From the NCBI GenBank assembly GCA_021845805.1, contig JAJZVD010000012.1:1-64000 (forward strand): DNA of 64,000 bases, in the 5' to 3' direction. Positions 31,932-40,647 of the stretch are shown here, piece by piece. A model generated the notes under the pieces. The model ran no database searches, was not told the DNA's origin, and saw only the letters and a list, made by a program, of their open reading frames with translations. How positions within the stretch are numbered: position 1 is the first letter of the stretch; the number at the start of each line of letters is the position of its first letter. The translations under genes were made by a program, and so were the position numbers. The stretch comes from Pseudomonadota bacterium. Lineage in GTDB: Bacteria; Pseudomonadota; Alphaproteobacteria; Rhodobacterales; Rhodobacteraceae.

Positions 31932-31954
31932 ATTGGTTATATTAGTTGACCAAT
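31932..31954. promoter_or_regulatory. Inverted repeat ATTGGT-N11-ACCAAT upstream of glcD (GntR-type operator candidate)
   Basis: ATTGGTTATATTAGTTGACCAAT in an AT-rich island before the glc operon. Confidence 0.45.
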
Positions 31955-31973
31955 ATTGCCCGGGAGACAGCCG

Positions 31974-33407
31974 ATGGACATGCCCGCCCCCAATCCTGCC
32001 ATCCTCGCCCGGAAGCCGCGGATCGTCGAGCGGCTGCGTGCGGTGCTGCCGCAGGATGCGGTCATAGACGATCCGGCTGAAACCCGCGCCTACGAATGCG
32101 ACGCGTTGTCGGCCTATCGCTGCGCGCCGCTGGCCGCGGTGCTGCCGCGGTCGACCGCCGAGGTGGCGGCGGCCTTGCGGATCTGCCACGAGGAAGGTGT
32201 GCCGGTGGTCCCTCGCGGCTCGGGCACCTCGCTTGCCGGGGGGGCGCTGCCCACCGCGGATGCGGTGATCCTGGGCACCTCGCGGCTGAACCGGGTGCTG
32301 GAGGTCGACTACCCCAACCGCTTCATCCGGGTCGAGGCGGGGCGCACCAACCTGTCGGTGACCGGCGCGGTCGAGGCGGACGGGTTCTTCTATGCCCCCG
32401 ATCCGTCCAGCCAGCTTGCCTGTGCCATCGCGGGCAACATCGCCATGAACTCGGGCGGGGCGCATTGCCTGAAATACGGGGTGACGACCAACAACCTGCT
32501 GGGTGTCACCATGGTGCTGATGGATGGCACGGTGGTCGAGGTGGGCGGCGCGCATCTCGACGCGCCGGGGCTTGACTTTCTGGGCGTCATCTGCGGCTCG
32601 GAAGGGCAGTTGGGCGTGGTCACCGAGGCCACGCTGCGCATCCTGCCCAAGCCCGAGGGCGCGCGGCCGGTGCTGATGGGCTTTGCCTCGAACGAGGTGG
32701 CGGGCGCCTGCGTCAGCGACATCATCAAGGCGGGTGTCCTGCCGGTGGCGATCGAGTTCATGGACCGCCCCTGCATCCGCGCGACCGAGGATTTCGCCCA
32801 TGCGGGCTACCCCGATTGCGAGGCGCTGCTGATCGTCGAGGTCGAGGGCAGCCCGGCCGAGATCGACGAGCAACTGGGCGTGATCCTGCAGATCGCCCGC
32901 CGCCACGACCCGGTGGAACTGCGCGAGAGCCGGTCGGAGGACGAGGCGAAGAAGATCTGGCTGGGCCGCAAGTCGGCCTTCGGCGCGATGGGGCAGATCA
33001 ACGACTACATGTGCCTTGACGGCACGATCCCCGTCTCGTCGCTGCCGTTCGTGCTGCGCCGGATCGGCGAGATGAGCCGCGCGTTCGGTTTGGACGTGGG
33101 CAATGTGTTCCACGCGGGCGACGGCAACATGCATCCGCTGATCCTCTACAATGCCAACAAGCCCGGCGATCTGGAGAAATGCGAGGCCTTCGGGGCCGAG
33201 ATCCTGAAGCTCTGTGTCGAGGTTGGCGGCTGCCTGACCGGCGAGCACGGAGTGGGCATCGAGAAGCGCGACCTGATGGGCGTGCAGTTCGCCCCGGCCG
33301 ATCTGGAAGCGCAGATGCGGGTGAAGGACGTGTTCGACCCGAAGTGGCTGCTGAATCCCGCGAAGGTGTTTCCGCTGGACGCGACCGCCGCGCGGCGCGC
33401 GGGCTGA
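31974..33407 (+). CDS. glcD: Glycolate oxidase subunit GlcD (FAD-linked oxidase)
   Basis: VVPRGSGTSLAGGALP...SSQLACAIAGNIAMNSGGAHCLKYGVT...GCLTGEHGVGIEKRDLM. Confidence 0.95.
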   Translation: MDMPAPNPAILARKPRIVERLRAVLPQDAVIDDPAETRAYECDALSAYRCAPLAAVLPRSTAEVAAALRICHEEGVPVVPRGSGTSLAGGALPTADAVILGTSRLNRVLEVDYPNRFIRVEAGRTNLSVTGAVEADGFFYAPDPSSQLACAIAGNIAMNSGGAHCLKYGVTTNNLLGVTMVLMDGTVVEVGGAHLDAPGLDFLGVICGSEGQLGVVTEATLRILPKPEGARPVLMGFASNEVAGACVSDIIKAGVLPVAIEFMDRPCIRATEDFAHAGYPDCEALLIVEVEGSPAEIDEQLGVILQIARRHDPVELRESRSEDEAKKIWLGRKSAFGAMGQINDYMCLDGTIPVSSLPFVLRRIGEMSRAFGLDVGNVFHAGDGNMHPLILYNANKPGDLEKCEAFGAEILKLCVEVGGCLTGEHGVGIEKRDLMGVQFAPADLEAQMRVKDVFDPKWLLNPAKVFPLDATAARRAG

Positions 33408-33415
33408 GCCGTGGC

Positions 33416-33468
33416 GGGGGGCTGTCTGCCCCCCACACCCCCCGAGGATATTTGTGGACCGAAAATGA
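33416..33468 (+). repeat. Intergenic repeat copy B (hairpin + GAGGATATTTG) between glcD and glcE
   Basis: GGGGGGCTGTCTGCCCCCCACACCCCCCGAGGATATTTG, identical over ~39 nt to the reverse complement of the 128-182 copy. Confidence 0.8.
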
Positions 33469-33475
33469 GGGCGGG

Positions 33476-34582
33476 ATGAAGCCGCAAGACGAGGCGGAAC
33501 TGGCCGAGGCGATCCGCGGGGCCGCGGGGCCGCTGCAGGTGCAGGGCGGCGGCACGCGCGCCGTGGGGCGGCCCGTGACGGGCGACCGGCTGGACACCAC
33601 CGGGCTTGCGGGCATCACGCTCTACGAGCCTGGCGCGCTGACGCTTGTGGCGCGCGCGGGCACGCCCCTGGCCGAGGTCGAGGCGGCGCTGGCGGCGGAA
33701 GGACAGCGGCTGGCCTTCGAGCCGCCCGATTGGCGCGGGCTTCTGGGCACGGCAGGCGAAAGCACGATCGGCGGCGTGGTGGCGGCCAATGCCTCGGGCC
33801 CGCGGCGGCTGGTGGCAGGGGCCTGCCGCGACGCCCTGATCGGGGTGCGGTTTGTCGATGGCACCGGCGCGGTGGTGAAGAACGGCGGGCGGGTGATGAA
33901 GAACGTCACCGGCTATGACCTGGTGAAGCTGATGGCCGGGTCCTGGGGGACACTGGGGGTCTTGAGCGAGCTGAGCTTCAAGGTGCTTCCGGTGCCGGAG
34001 ACCGCGGCCAGCGTGCTGTTGCCCGGGATCGGGGTGGCCGACGGCGTGGCGGCGATGGCCGCGGCGATGGGGTCGCCGTTCGAGGTGTCGGGCGCGGCCT
34101 GGGGGCCGGAGGGCGTGGCGCTGCGGCTGGAGGGCTTTGCCGCCTCGGTCGCCTATCGGGTGGGTCGGCTCTGCGCGCTGCTACAGGGCTTTGGCCCGGT
34201 GGCGGTGGAGGAGGGGGCAGGGGCCACCGCCCGCCGCTGGGCCGCTGTGCGCGATGTTGCCGACCTTGCCGGGAGGGCGGGCGATCTGTGGCGGGTGGCG
34301 GTGAAGCCATCCGATGCGCCCGGCGTGGTTGCGCGGATCGCGGGCGAGGTGCGGCTGGACTGGGCGGGTGGCCTGATCTGGGCGCTGGTGCCCGAGGGCA
34401 CCGACCTGCGCGCGGCGCTGGCGCCGCTGGCGGGGCATGCAACGCTGATGCGCGCGGCCCCCGCGACCCGCGGCCGGATCGCCCCGTTCCCCCCCGAACC
34501 CACGCCGCTGGCCGCGATCGCTGCGGGCCTGCGGGCAAGGTTCGATCCGCGCGGCATCCTCAATCCGGGGCTGATGGGCTAG
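33476..34582 (+). CDS. glcE: Glycolate oxidase subunit GlcE
   Basis: FAD-binding subunit; TIGGVVAANASGPRRLVAGACRDALIGVRFVDGTG...VMKNVTGYDLVKLMAGSWGTLG. Confidence 0.93.
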   Translation: MKPQDEAELAEAIRGAAGPLQVQGGGTRAVGRPVTGDRLDTTGLAGITLYEPGALTLVARAGTPLAEVEAALAAEGQRLAFEPPDWRGLLGTAGESTIGGVVAANASGPRRLVAGACRDALIGVRFVDGTGAVVKNGGRVMKNVTGYDLVKLMAGSWGTLGVLSELSFKVLPVPETAASVLLPGIGVADGVAAMAAAMGSPFEVSGAAWGPEGVALRLEGFAASVAYRVGRLCALLQGFGPVAVEEGAGATARRWAAVRDVADLAGRAGDLWRVAVKPSDAPGVVARIAGEVRLDWAGGLIWALVPEGTDLRAALAPLAGHATLMRAAPATRGRIAPFPPEPTPLAAIAAGLRARFDPRGILNPGLMG

Positions 34583-34585
34583 GCG

Positions 34586-35878
34586 ATGCAGACGACGTTC
34601 ACCGAAGAGCAACTGACGGATGCCGCCACCGCGCGGTCCAACAAGATCCTGCGGACCTGCGTGCATTGCGGGTTCTGCACGGCCACATGCCCGACCTATC
34701 AGGTGCTGGGCGATGAACTGGACAGCCCGCGCGGCCGCATCTACCTGATCAAGGACATGCTGGAGAACGACCGGGTGCCGGATGCCCGCACGGTCACGCA
34801 TATCGACCGCTGCCTGTCGTGCCTGGCCTGCATGACGACCTGCCCGTCGGGCGTCGATTACATGCACCTGATCGACCACGCCCGCGCCTATGTGGAACGC
34901 CGCTACCGCCGCCCCTTCATGGACCGGGCGCTGCGCTGGGTGCTGGCGCGGGTGCTGCCCCATCCGGGGCGGTTCCGGCTGGCGCTGCTGGGTGCCAGGA
35001 TCGCGCGGCCCTTCGCCGGGCTGATGCCGGATCCGCGGCTGCGCGCCATGCTGGCGATGGCGCCGAAGACGATCCCGCCGGTCAGCCGCAACGACGACCC
35101 GCAAAGCTTCCCCGCGCAAGGCGCGCGGCGGATGCGGGTCGCGCTGATGACGGGCTGCGCGCAGAAGGCGCTGAACACCGACATCAACGATGCCACTATC
35201 CGCCTGCTGACCCGGCTGGGCTGCGAGGTGGTGGTCGCGCGCGGTGCGGGCTGCTGCGGGGCGCTGACCCACCACATGGGCCGCGAGGCTGAAAGCCACG
35301 CGAGCGCGGCCGCCAACATCCGCGCCTGGATGGCCGAGAAGCGGGGCGCGGGCCTTGATGCGATCGTCATCAACACCTCGGGCTGCGGGACGACGGTGAA
35401 GGATTACAAGGTGATGTTCGCGGGCGATCCGCTGGCTGCCGAGGCTGCCGAGGTCTCGGCGCTTGCGCTCGACATCTCGGAACTGCTGGTGAAGATCGGG
35501 CTGCCCGAGGGGGCGCCCAAGGGCCTGCGGGTGGCCTATCACGCGGCCTGTTCGCTGCAGCACGGCCAGCAGGTCAAGACGGCGCCGAAGGATCTGCTGA
35601 AACGTGCGGGTTTCACGGTGGTGGAACCCGCCGACAGCCACCTGTGCTGCGGATCGGCCGGCACCTACAACCTGATGCAGCCCGAGATCTCGGGCCAGTT
35701 GAAGGCGCGCAAGGTCGCCACGCTGGAGGCCACCGCCCCCGATCTGATCGCGGCGGGCAACATCGGCTGCATGATGCAGATCGGCTCGGGCACCGGGGTG
35801 CCGGTGGTGCATACGGTGGAACTGATCGACTGGGCCACAGGCGGGCCGAAGCCGCGCGCGCTGGCGGGGCTGCCATAA
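34586..35878 (+). CDS. glcF: Glycolate oxidase iron-sulfur subunit GlcF
   Basis: CVHCGFCTATCPTY...CLSCLACMTTCPSGVDYMHLIDHAR; two CCG domains. Confidence 0.95.
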   Translation: MQTTFTEEQLTDAATARSNKILRTCVHCGFCTATCPTYQVLGDELDSPRGRIYLIKDMLENDRVPDARTVTHIDRCLSCLACMTTCPSGVDYMHLIDHARAYVERRYRRPFMDRALRWVLARVLPHPGRFRLALLGARIARPFAGLMPDPRLRAMLAMAPKTIPPVSRNDDPQSFPAQGARRMRVALMTGCAQKALNTDINDATIRLLTRLGCEVVVARGAGCCGALTHHMGREAESHASAAANIRAWMAEKRGAGLDAIVINTSGCGTTVKDYKVMFAGDPLAAEAAEVSALALDISELLVKIGLPEGAPKGLRVAYHAACSLQHGQQVKTAPKDLLKRAGFTVVEPADSHLCCGSAGTYNLMQPEISGQLKARKVATLEATAPDLIAAGNIGCMMQIGSGTGVPVVHTVELIDWATGGPKPRALAGLP

Positions 35879-35931
35879 TCCTGCCGCAGACCCTGCGCAT
35901 CCTGCCGCGGGTTTGCAGGCGGGAGAGCGGG

Positions 35932-36753
35932 ATGCGGCGATGGGGGGCGGCACTGGCGGCGGCGGCGCTTCTGCTGGCGCAGGGCGTGCGGGCGGACACC
36001 TCGCTGATGTCCATGGCCACGGGTGACGAAAGCCGCGGCTGGGAGGCCGTGGGGCGGCTGAACCTGGGCAATCGCGGCTTCTGCACCGCGGCGCTGATCG
36101 CGCCCGATGTGGTGCTGACGGCGGCGCACTGCCTTTATGACAAGACCACCGGCCAGCGGTTTCCCATCGCGCAGATGCAGTTCCTGGCCGACTGGCGGCT
36201 GGGCCGGGCCGCCGCCTATCGCGGCATCCGTCGTGCGGTGCAGGCCGATGGCTACAGCTATGCAGAGGCCAACCGGGTGACCCAGATGGGCCATGACCTG
36301 GCGCTGCTGCAACTGGATCAGCCGATCCGGCTGCCCTCGATCCAGCCCTTTGCGGTCGCCGACGGCAACCTGCACGCGGGCGATACGGTTGCGGTCGTCT
36401 CTTACGCGCAGGACCGGGCCGAGGCGCCTTCGCTTCAGCAGACCTGCGGGGTCGAGGGGAACCGGCCCGGGGTGCTCATCATGAGTTGCAGCATCGACTT
36501 CGGCGCCTCGGGGGCGCCGGTCTTCGTGCGGCGCAACGGGGTGCCGGTGATCGTCTCGGTCATTTCGGCGATGGCCGAGGCGGATGGCCGGCGTGTCTCG
36601 CTGGGGGTCGACCTGGCCGACGCGCTGCCCCCGCTGGAGGCGCGACTGAGCGCCACGATCAACGGCACGCTGGTGGAAACGGCGCCGGTGCAGGCGACGG
36701 GGGGCCTGTCGGGCGCGGCCGCGCCGGGCGGGGCGAAGTTCCTCCGCCCCTGA
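35932..36753 (+). CDS. Secreted trypsin-like serine protease
   Basis: Signal peptide; LTAAHCL, GHDLALLQLD, SIDFGASGAPVF (S1 triad). Confidence 0.87.
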   Translation: MRRWGAALAAAALLLAQGVRADTSLMSMATGDESRGWEAVGRLNLGNRGFCTAALIAPDVVLTAAHCLYDKTTGQRFPIAQMQFLADWRLGRAAAYRGIRRAVQADGYSYAEANRVTQMGHDLALLQLDQPIRLPSIQPFAVADGNLHAGDTVAVVSYAQDRAEAPSLQQTCGVEGNRPGVLIMSCSIDFGASGAPVFVRRNGVPVIVSVISAMAEADGRRVSLGVDLADALPPLEARLSATINGTLVETAPVQATGGLSGAAAPGGAKFLRP

Positions 36754-36774
36754 TCGCTGCGGCGCCCGCGGGGT

Positions 36775-36803
36775 CTTGAACGCCTGCGCGGGGCTTCCTA
36801 CCT
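36775..36803 (+). promoter_or_regulatory. Candidate RpoH (sigma-32) promoter CTTG-N18-CCTACCT
   Basis: CTTGAACGCCTGCGCGGGGCTTCCTACCT upstream of hsp20. Confidence 0.4.
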
Positions 36804-36895
36804 CGAAAGGGCCGGATGCCATGATGGGTCCGGCACCCACCGCCCGGCCCCCGAGGGGGAGGGCGCCCTTGGTATCGCTCACTGGAGGATGACCC

Positions 36896-37369
36896 ATGCG
36901 CAGTTTCGATTTCGCCCCGCTCTACCGTGCCACTGTCGGCTTCGACCGGCTTGCCGACCTGATGGATCGCGCGCTGAGCGTTGATGCGTCGCAACCGACC
37001 TACCCGCCCTACAACATCGAGAAGACTGCCGAGAACGCCTATCGCATCTCGGTCGCCGTGGCCGGCTTCACGGCCGACGAACTTGCGGTCGAGGTGAAGG
37101 AGGGCACGCTGATCGTTTCGGCACGCAAGGCCGAGGATGATGCCAGCCGCACCTTCCTGCATCGCGGCATCGCAACCCGCGCCTTCGAGCGGCGCTTCGC
37201 GCTGGCCGACCATGTGCGCGTGACCGGCGCGCAGAACCTGGACGGGATGCTGCACATCGACCTCGTGCGCGAGACGCCCGAGGCGCTGAAGCCCCGCCGG
37301 ATCGAGATCGCCCGCGCCGCCGACATCGAGGCGACGGCGGTCCCCGCGCCGGAGACCGCGGCGGCCTGA
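36896..37369 (+). CDS. Hsp20/alpha-crystallin family small heat-shock protein
   Basis: FDRLADLMDRAL...YPPYNIEKTAENAYRISVAVAGFTADEL...FERRFALADHVRV. Confidence 0.95.
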   Translation: MRSFDFAPLYRATVGFDRLADLMDRALSVDASQPTYPPYNIEKTAENAYRISVAVAGFTADELAVEVKEGTLIVSARKAEDDASRTFLHRGIATRAFERRFALADHVRVTGAQNLDGMLHIDLVRETPEALKPRRIEIARAADIEATAVPAPETAAA

Positions 37370-37394
37370 CGCCCATGGCGAAAACCTGACCGGA

Positions 37395-37421
37395 GGGCGC
37401 GCCAAGGGGCGCGCCCTTTTT
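37395..37421 (+). terminator. Rho-independent terminator downstream of hsp20
   Basis: GGGCGCGCC-AAGG-GGCGCGCCC-TTTTT. Confidence 0.9.
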
Positions 37422-37487
37422 ACGTCGGTCGGGGCGGCACCCCACATCCCCCTTGTCCGCCCTCGCGCCCGGCGGCAGGATCGGCCC

Positions 37488-37865
37488 ATGTCAGACCTCG
37501 TGCCCCCGCCCGACCCCCGCCTGCGTCTGCGCGTCGTCTTCGGCGATGGCGCGATGGTGGGTCCGGGCAAGGCCGACCTGCTGGACCTGATCCGCACCAC
37601 CGGCTCGATCTCGGCCGCGGGGCGGGCGATGGGCATGAGCTACAAGCGCGCCTGGGGGCTGGTCGAGGAGCTGAACGCGGCCTTCCGCGCGCCGCTTGTC
37701 GCCTCGGTCCGGGGCGGCGCGCAGGGCGGGGGGGCCCGGCTGACGCCCGAGGGCGAGGCCGTGCTTGCCCATTACCGCGCGATCGAGGCGAAGGCCGCCG
37801 AGGCGGGCGCCGCCGACATCGCGGCGATCCGCGCGATGCTGAGGGATATTCCCGGCGGGAAATAG
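37488..37865 (+). CDS. ModE-type (N-terminal domain only) molybdenum-responsive HTH regulator
   Basis: LLDLIRTTGSISAAGRAMGMSYKRAWGLVEELNAAF; directly upstream of modABC; lacks a molbindin domain. Confidence 0.85.
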   Translation: MSDLVPPPDPRLRLRVVFGDGAMVGPGKADLLDLIRTTGSISAAGRAMGMSYKRAWGLVEELNAAFRAPLVASVRGGAQGGGARLTPEGEAVLAHYRAIEAKAAEAGAADIAAIRAMLRDIPGGK

Positions 37866-37893
37866 CGCTTGCCTTCGGCCTGTCTCGCTGTCC

Positions 37894-37913
37894 ATATGTT
37901 TTTCGGAACATAT
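37894..37913. promoter_or_regulatory. Palindrome ATATGTT-N6-AACATAT upstream of modA (Mo-box candidate)
   Basis: Perfect 7-bp inverted repeat in the modA 5' region. Confidence 0.55.
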
Positions 37914-37926
37914 CGACGGAGGCGCC

Positions 37927-38715
37927 ATGTCCCTGCCCGCCATCACCCGCCGCGCCGTGCTGGCCGCCTGTGCCGCGCTGGTGTCCGGCCTTTCGGCCGT
38001 ACCGGCATTCGCCGACGCGGGCCGGATCACCGTCTTTGCCGCGGCCAGCCTGAAGACCGCGCTGGACGAGATCGCCGCCGACTGGAAGGCCGACACCGGC
38101 AACACCGCCGTGGTCAGCTACGCGGGCACCCCGCAACTGGCGCGGCAGATCCAGCAGGGCGCCCCGGCCGATCTGTTCATCTCGGCCGACGAGGCCTGGA
38201 TGGACGCGCTGGGCAAGGCCGGGCTGATCCGGCCCGCCACCCGCGTCGACCTGCTGGGCAACGCGCTGGTGCTGGTGGCGCCGAAGGACAGGGCCGCGCC
38301 GGTGACCATCGGCAAGGGCTTCGATCTGGCCGGGATGCTGGGCGACAACAGGCTGGCGATGGCCCTGGTCGATTCCGTGCCTGCGGGCAAGTATGGCAAG
38401 GCCGCGCTGAGCGCGCTGGGCGTCTGGTCGGCGGTGGCACCCAAGGTGGCGCAGGCCGAGAACGTGCGCGCCGCGCTGGCGCTGGTGGCCACCGGCGAGG
38501 CGCCTTACGGCATCGTCTACGCGACCGACGCCGCGGCCGAGCCGAAGGTGGCGGTGGTCGGCCGCTTCCCCGAAGACAGCCATCCGCCGATCGTCTATCC
38601 TGCCGCCCTGACCACGGCGGCGCAGGGCCCGGCGGGCGATTTCCTCGCCTATCTCTCGGGCGCCAGGGCCGCGTCGGTCTTCGAGAGTCAGGGATTCACG
38701 GTGCTGAAGAAATGA
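37927..38715 (+). CDS. modA: Molybdate ABC transporter substrate-binding protein
   Basis: ITVFAAASLKTALDEIAADW...VVSYAGTPQLARQIQQGAPADLFISAD. Confidence 0.96.
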   Translation: MSLPAITRRAVLAACAALVSGLSAVPAFADAGRITVFAAASLKTALDEIAADWKADTGNTAVVSYAGTPQLARQIQQGAPADLFISADEAWMDALGKAGLIRPATRVDLLGNALVLVAPKDRAAPVTIGKGFDLAGMLGDNRLAMALVDSVPAGKYGKAALSALGVWSAVAPKVAQAENVRAALALVATGEAPYGIVYATDAAAEPKVAVVGRFPEDSHPPIVYPAALTTAAQGPAGDFLAYLSGARAASVFESQGFTVLKK

Positions 38716-38719
38716 GCCG

Positions 38720-39418
38720 ATGCCAAGCCTGCTGAGCCCCGAGGAATGGCAGGCGCTGGTCTTGTCGGTGCAGGTCGGGCTGGTCGCCACGCTGGCCAGC
38801 CTGCCCTTCGCGGTGGGCATGGCGGTGCTGCTTGCGCGGCACGCCTTTCCCGGCAAGCAGATTGTGAACGGCCTTGTCTATCTGCCGCTGGTGCTGCCGC
38901 CGGTGGTGACGGGGTATCTGTTGCTCTTGACCTTCGGCCGCCACGGCCCGGTCGGCGCGCTGCTAGAACGGACGTTTGGCATCGTCTTCATCTTCCGCTG
39001 GACGGGGGCGGCGCTGGCCTCGGCGGTGATGGGCTTTCCGCTGATGGTGCGGGCGATCCGGCTGGCGGTCGAGGCGGTCGACCCGCGGCTTGAACAGGCG
39101 GCGGGCACTCTGGGCGCCTCGCGCGGCTGGGTCTTCCTGACGGTCACGCTGCCCTTGATCCTGCCGGGCATCCTGGCCGGTGTGATCCTGGGCTTTGCGC
39201 GCGCGCTCAGCGAGTTCGGCGCCACCATCACCTTCGTGTCGAACATCCCCGGCCAGACCCAGACCCTGCCGCTGGCGATCTATTCCTTCCTTCAGGTGCC
39301 GGGCGGTGATGCGGCCGCGCTGCGGCTGGTGGTGATCTCGATCCTGCTGGCGATGGCGGCGCTGGTCGCGTCAGAGGTGCTGGGCGCCCGGGTCGCGCGG
39401 CGGATCGCGGGCCGATGA
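38720..39418 (+). CDS. modB: Molybdate ABC transporter permease
   Basis: LPLVLPPVVTGYLLLL...FARALSEFGATITFVSNIPGQTQTLPLAIYS. Confidence 0.96.
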   Translation: MPSLLSPEEWQALVLSVQVGLVATLASLPFAVGMAVLLARHAFPGKQIVNGLVYLPLVLPPVVTGYLLLLTFGRHGPVGALLERTFGIVFIFRWTGAALASAVMGFPLMVRAIRLAVEAVDPRLEQAAGTLGASRGWVFLTVTLPLILPGILAGVILGFARALSEFGATITFVSNIPGQTQTLPLAIYSFLQVPGGDAAALRLVVISILLAMAALVASEVLGARVARRIAGR

Positions 39419-40503
39419 CGCTGTCGGTCGCGCTGCGCCATGCCTTTCCGGGCTTCACGCTGGATGTGGCCTTCGATGCGCCGCCCGGGCTTACGGTGCT
39501 GTTCGGCCGGTCGGGGTCGGGCAAGACAACCGTGGTCAATGCGGTGGCGGGATTGCTGCGGCCGCAGGCCGGGCGCATTACGGTCGGGCCGCGGCTGCTC
39601 TGCGATACCGCCGCCGGCGTCTGGCTGCCGCCGCATCGCCGGAGGCTGGGCTATGTGTTTCAGGAGGCGCGGCTTTTCCCGCATCTGACGGTGCGCCAGA
39701 ACCTGACCTATGGCCGCCGCTTCGCCCCCCGCGGGGGCGCGGGGGCGTCTTTTGATGCAGTGGTCGACATGCTGGGCATCGCCGCCCTGCTGGCGCGGCG
39801 CCCCGCGGCCCTGTCGGGCGGGGAAAAGAGCCGGGTCGCCATCGGCCGCGCGCTGCTGTCGGCGCCCGAACTGTTGCTGATGGACGAGCCGCTGGCCGCG
39901 CTGGACGAGGCGCGCAAGGACGAGATCCTGCCCTACCTCGAACGGCTGCGGGATGAAACGCGGGTGCCGATCCTTTACGTCAGCCATTCGGTGGCCGAGG
40001 TGGCGCGGCTGGCCACCACGGTGGTGCTGTTGCAGGCGGGCCGGGTCGCGCGGATCGGCCCGGCGGCCGAGGTGCTGGCCGACCCGGCCGCCGCCCATGC
40101 CATCGGCCTGCGCGAGGCGGGCGCGGTCATCACCGCCCGGCTGGTGGCGCAGGAGGACGACGGGCTTTCGGTTCTGGAAACCTCGGCCGGGCGGCTTTAC
40201 CTGCCGCGGGTCGACGCCGCCATCGGCACCCCGCTGCGGGTGCGCATCCACGCGCAGGACGTGATCCTGTCGCGCGCGGCGCCGGTGGGGCTGTCGGCGC
40301 TGAACGTGCTGCCGGGTGTTGTCGAGGCGGTGCGTCTGGGCGAGGGGCCCGGCGCGCTGGTGCAGATGCGCTCGGGCGCCGACCTGATCCTTGCCCGCCT
40401 CACCCGGCGTTCGGTGCAGGCACTGGGGCTGGTACCCGGGGTGGCGTGCCACGCCATCGTCAAGACCGTCTCGGTCGGACGGGGCGACATCGGCGGGGTC
40501 TGA
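39415..40503 (+). CDS. modC: Molybdate ABC transporter ATP-binding protein
   Basis: VLFGRSGSGKTTVVNAVAGLLRP...LSGGEKSRVAIGRALLSAPELLLMDEPLAALD plus C-terminal molbindin. Confidence 0.96.
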   Translation: MTLSVALRHAFPGFTLDVAFDAPPGLTVLFGRSGSGKTTVVNAVAGLLRPQAGRITVGPRLLCDTAAGVWLPPHRRRLGYVFQEARLFPHLTVRQNLTYGRRFAPRGGAGASFDAVVDMLGIAALLARRPAALSGGEKSRVAIGRALLSAPELLLMDEPLAALDEARKDEILPYLERLRDETRVPILYVSHSVAEVARLATTVVLLQAGRVARIGPAAEVLADPAAAHAIGLREAGAVITARLVAQEDDGLSVLETSAGRLYLPRVDAAIGTPLRVRIHAQDVILSRAAPVGLSALNVLPGVVEAVRLGEGPGALVQMRSGADLILARLTRRSVQALGLVPGVACHAIVKTVSVGRGDIGGV

Positions 40504-40647
40504 GGGTCACGCGCCATCAAGCGCGCGTGGCGCCCCTTGCCGCCCGTGCGCTTTCGCAACACAACGTGAGCATCGTGCAACAGAGGTGTCGCCCGGCCGG
40601 AAAACCCGGCTATCTCAAGGCGTCCCACCGTCCGGAGGTCCGCGCCC

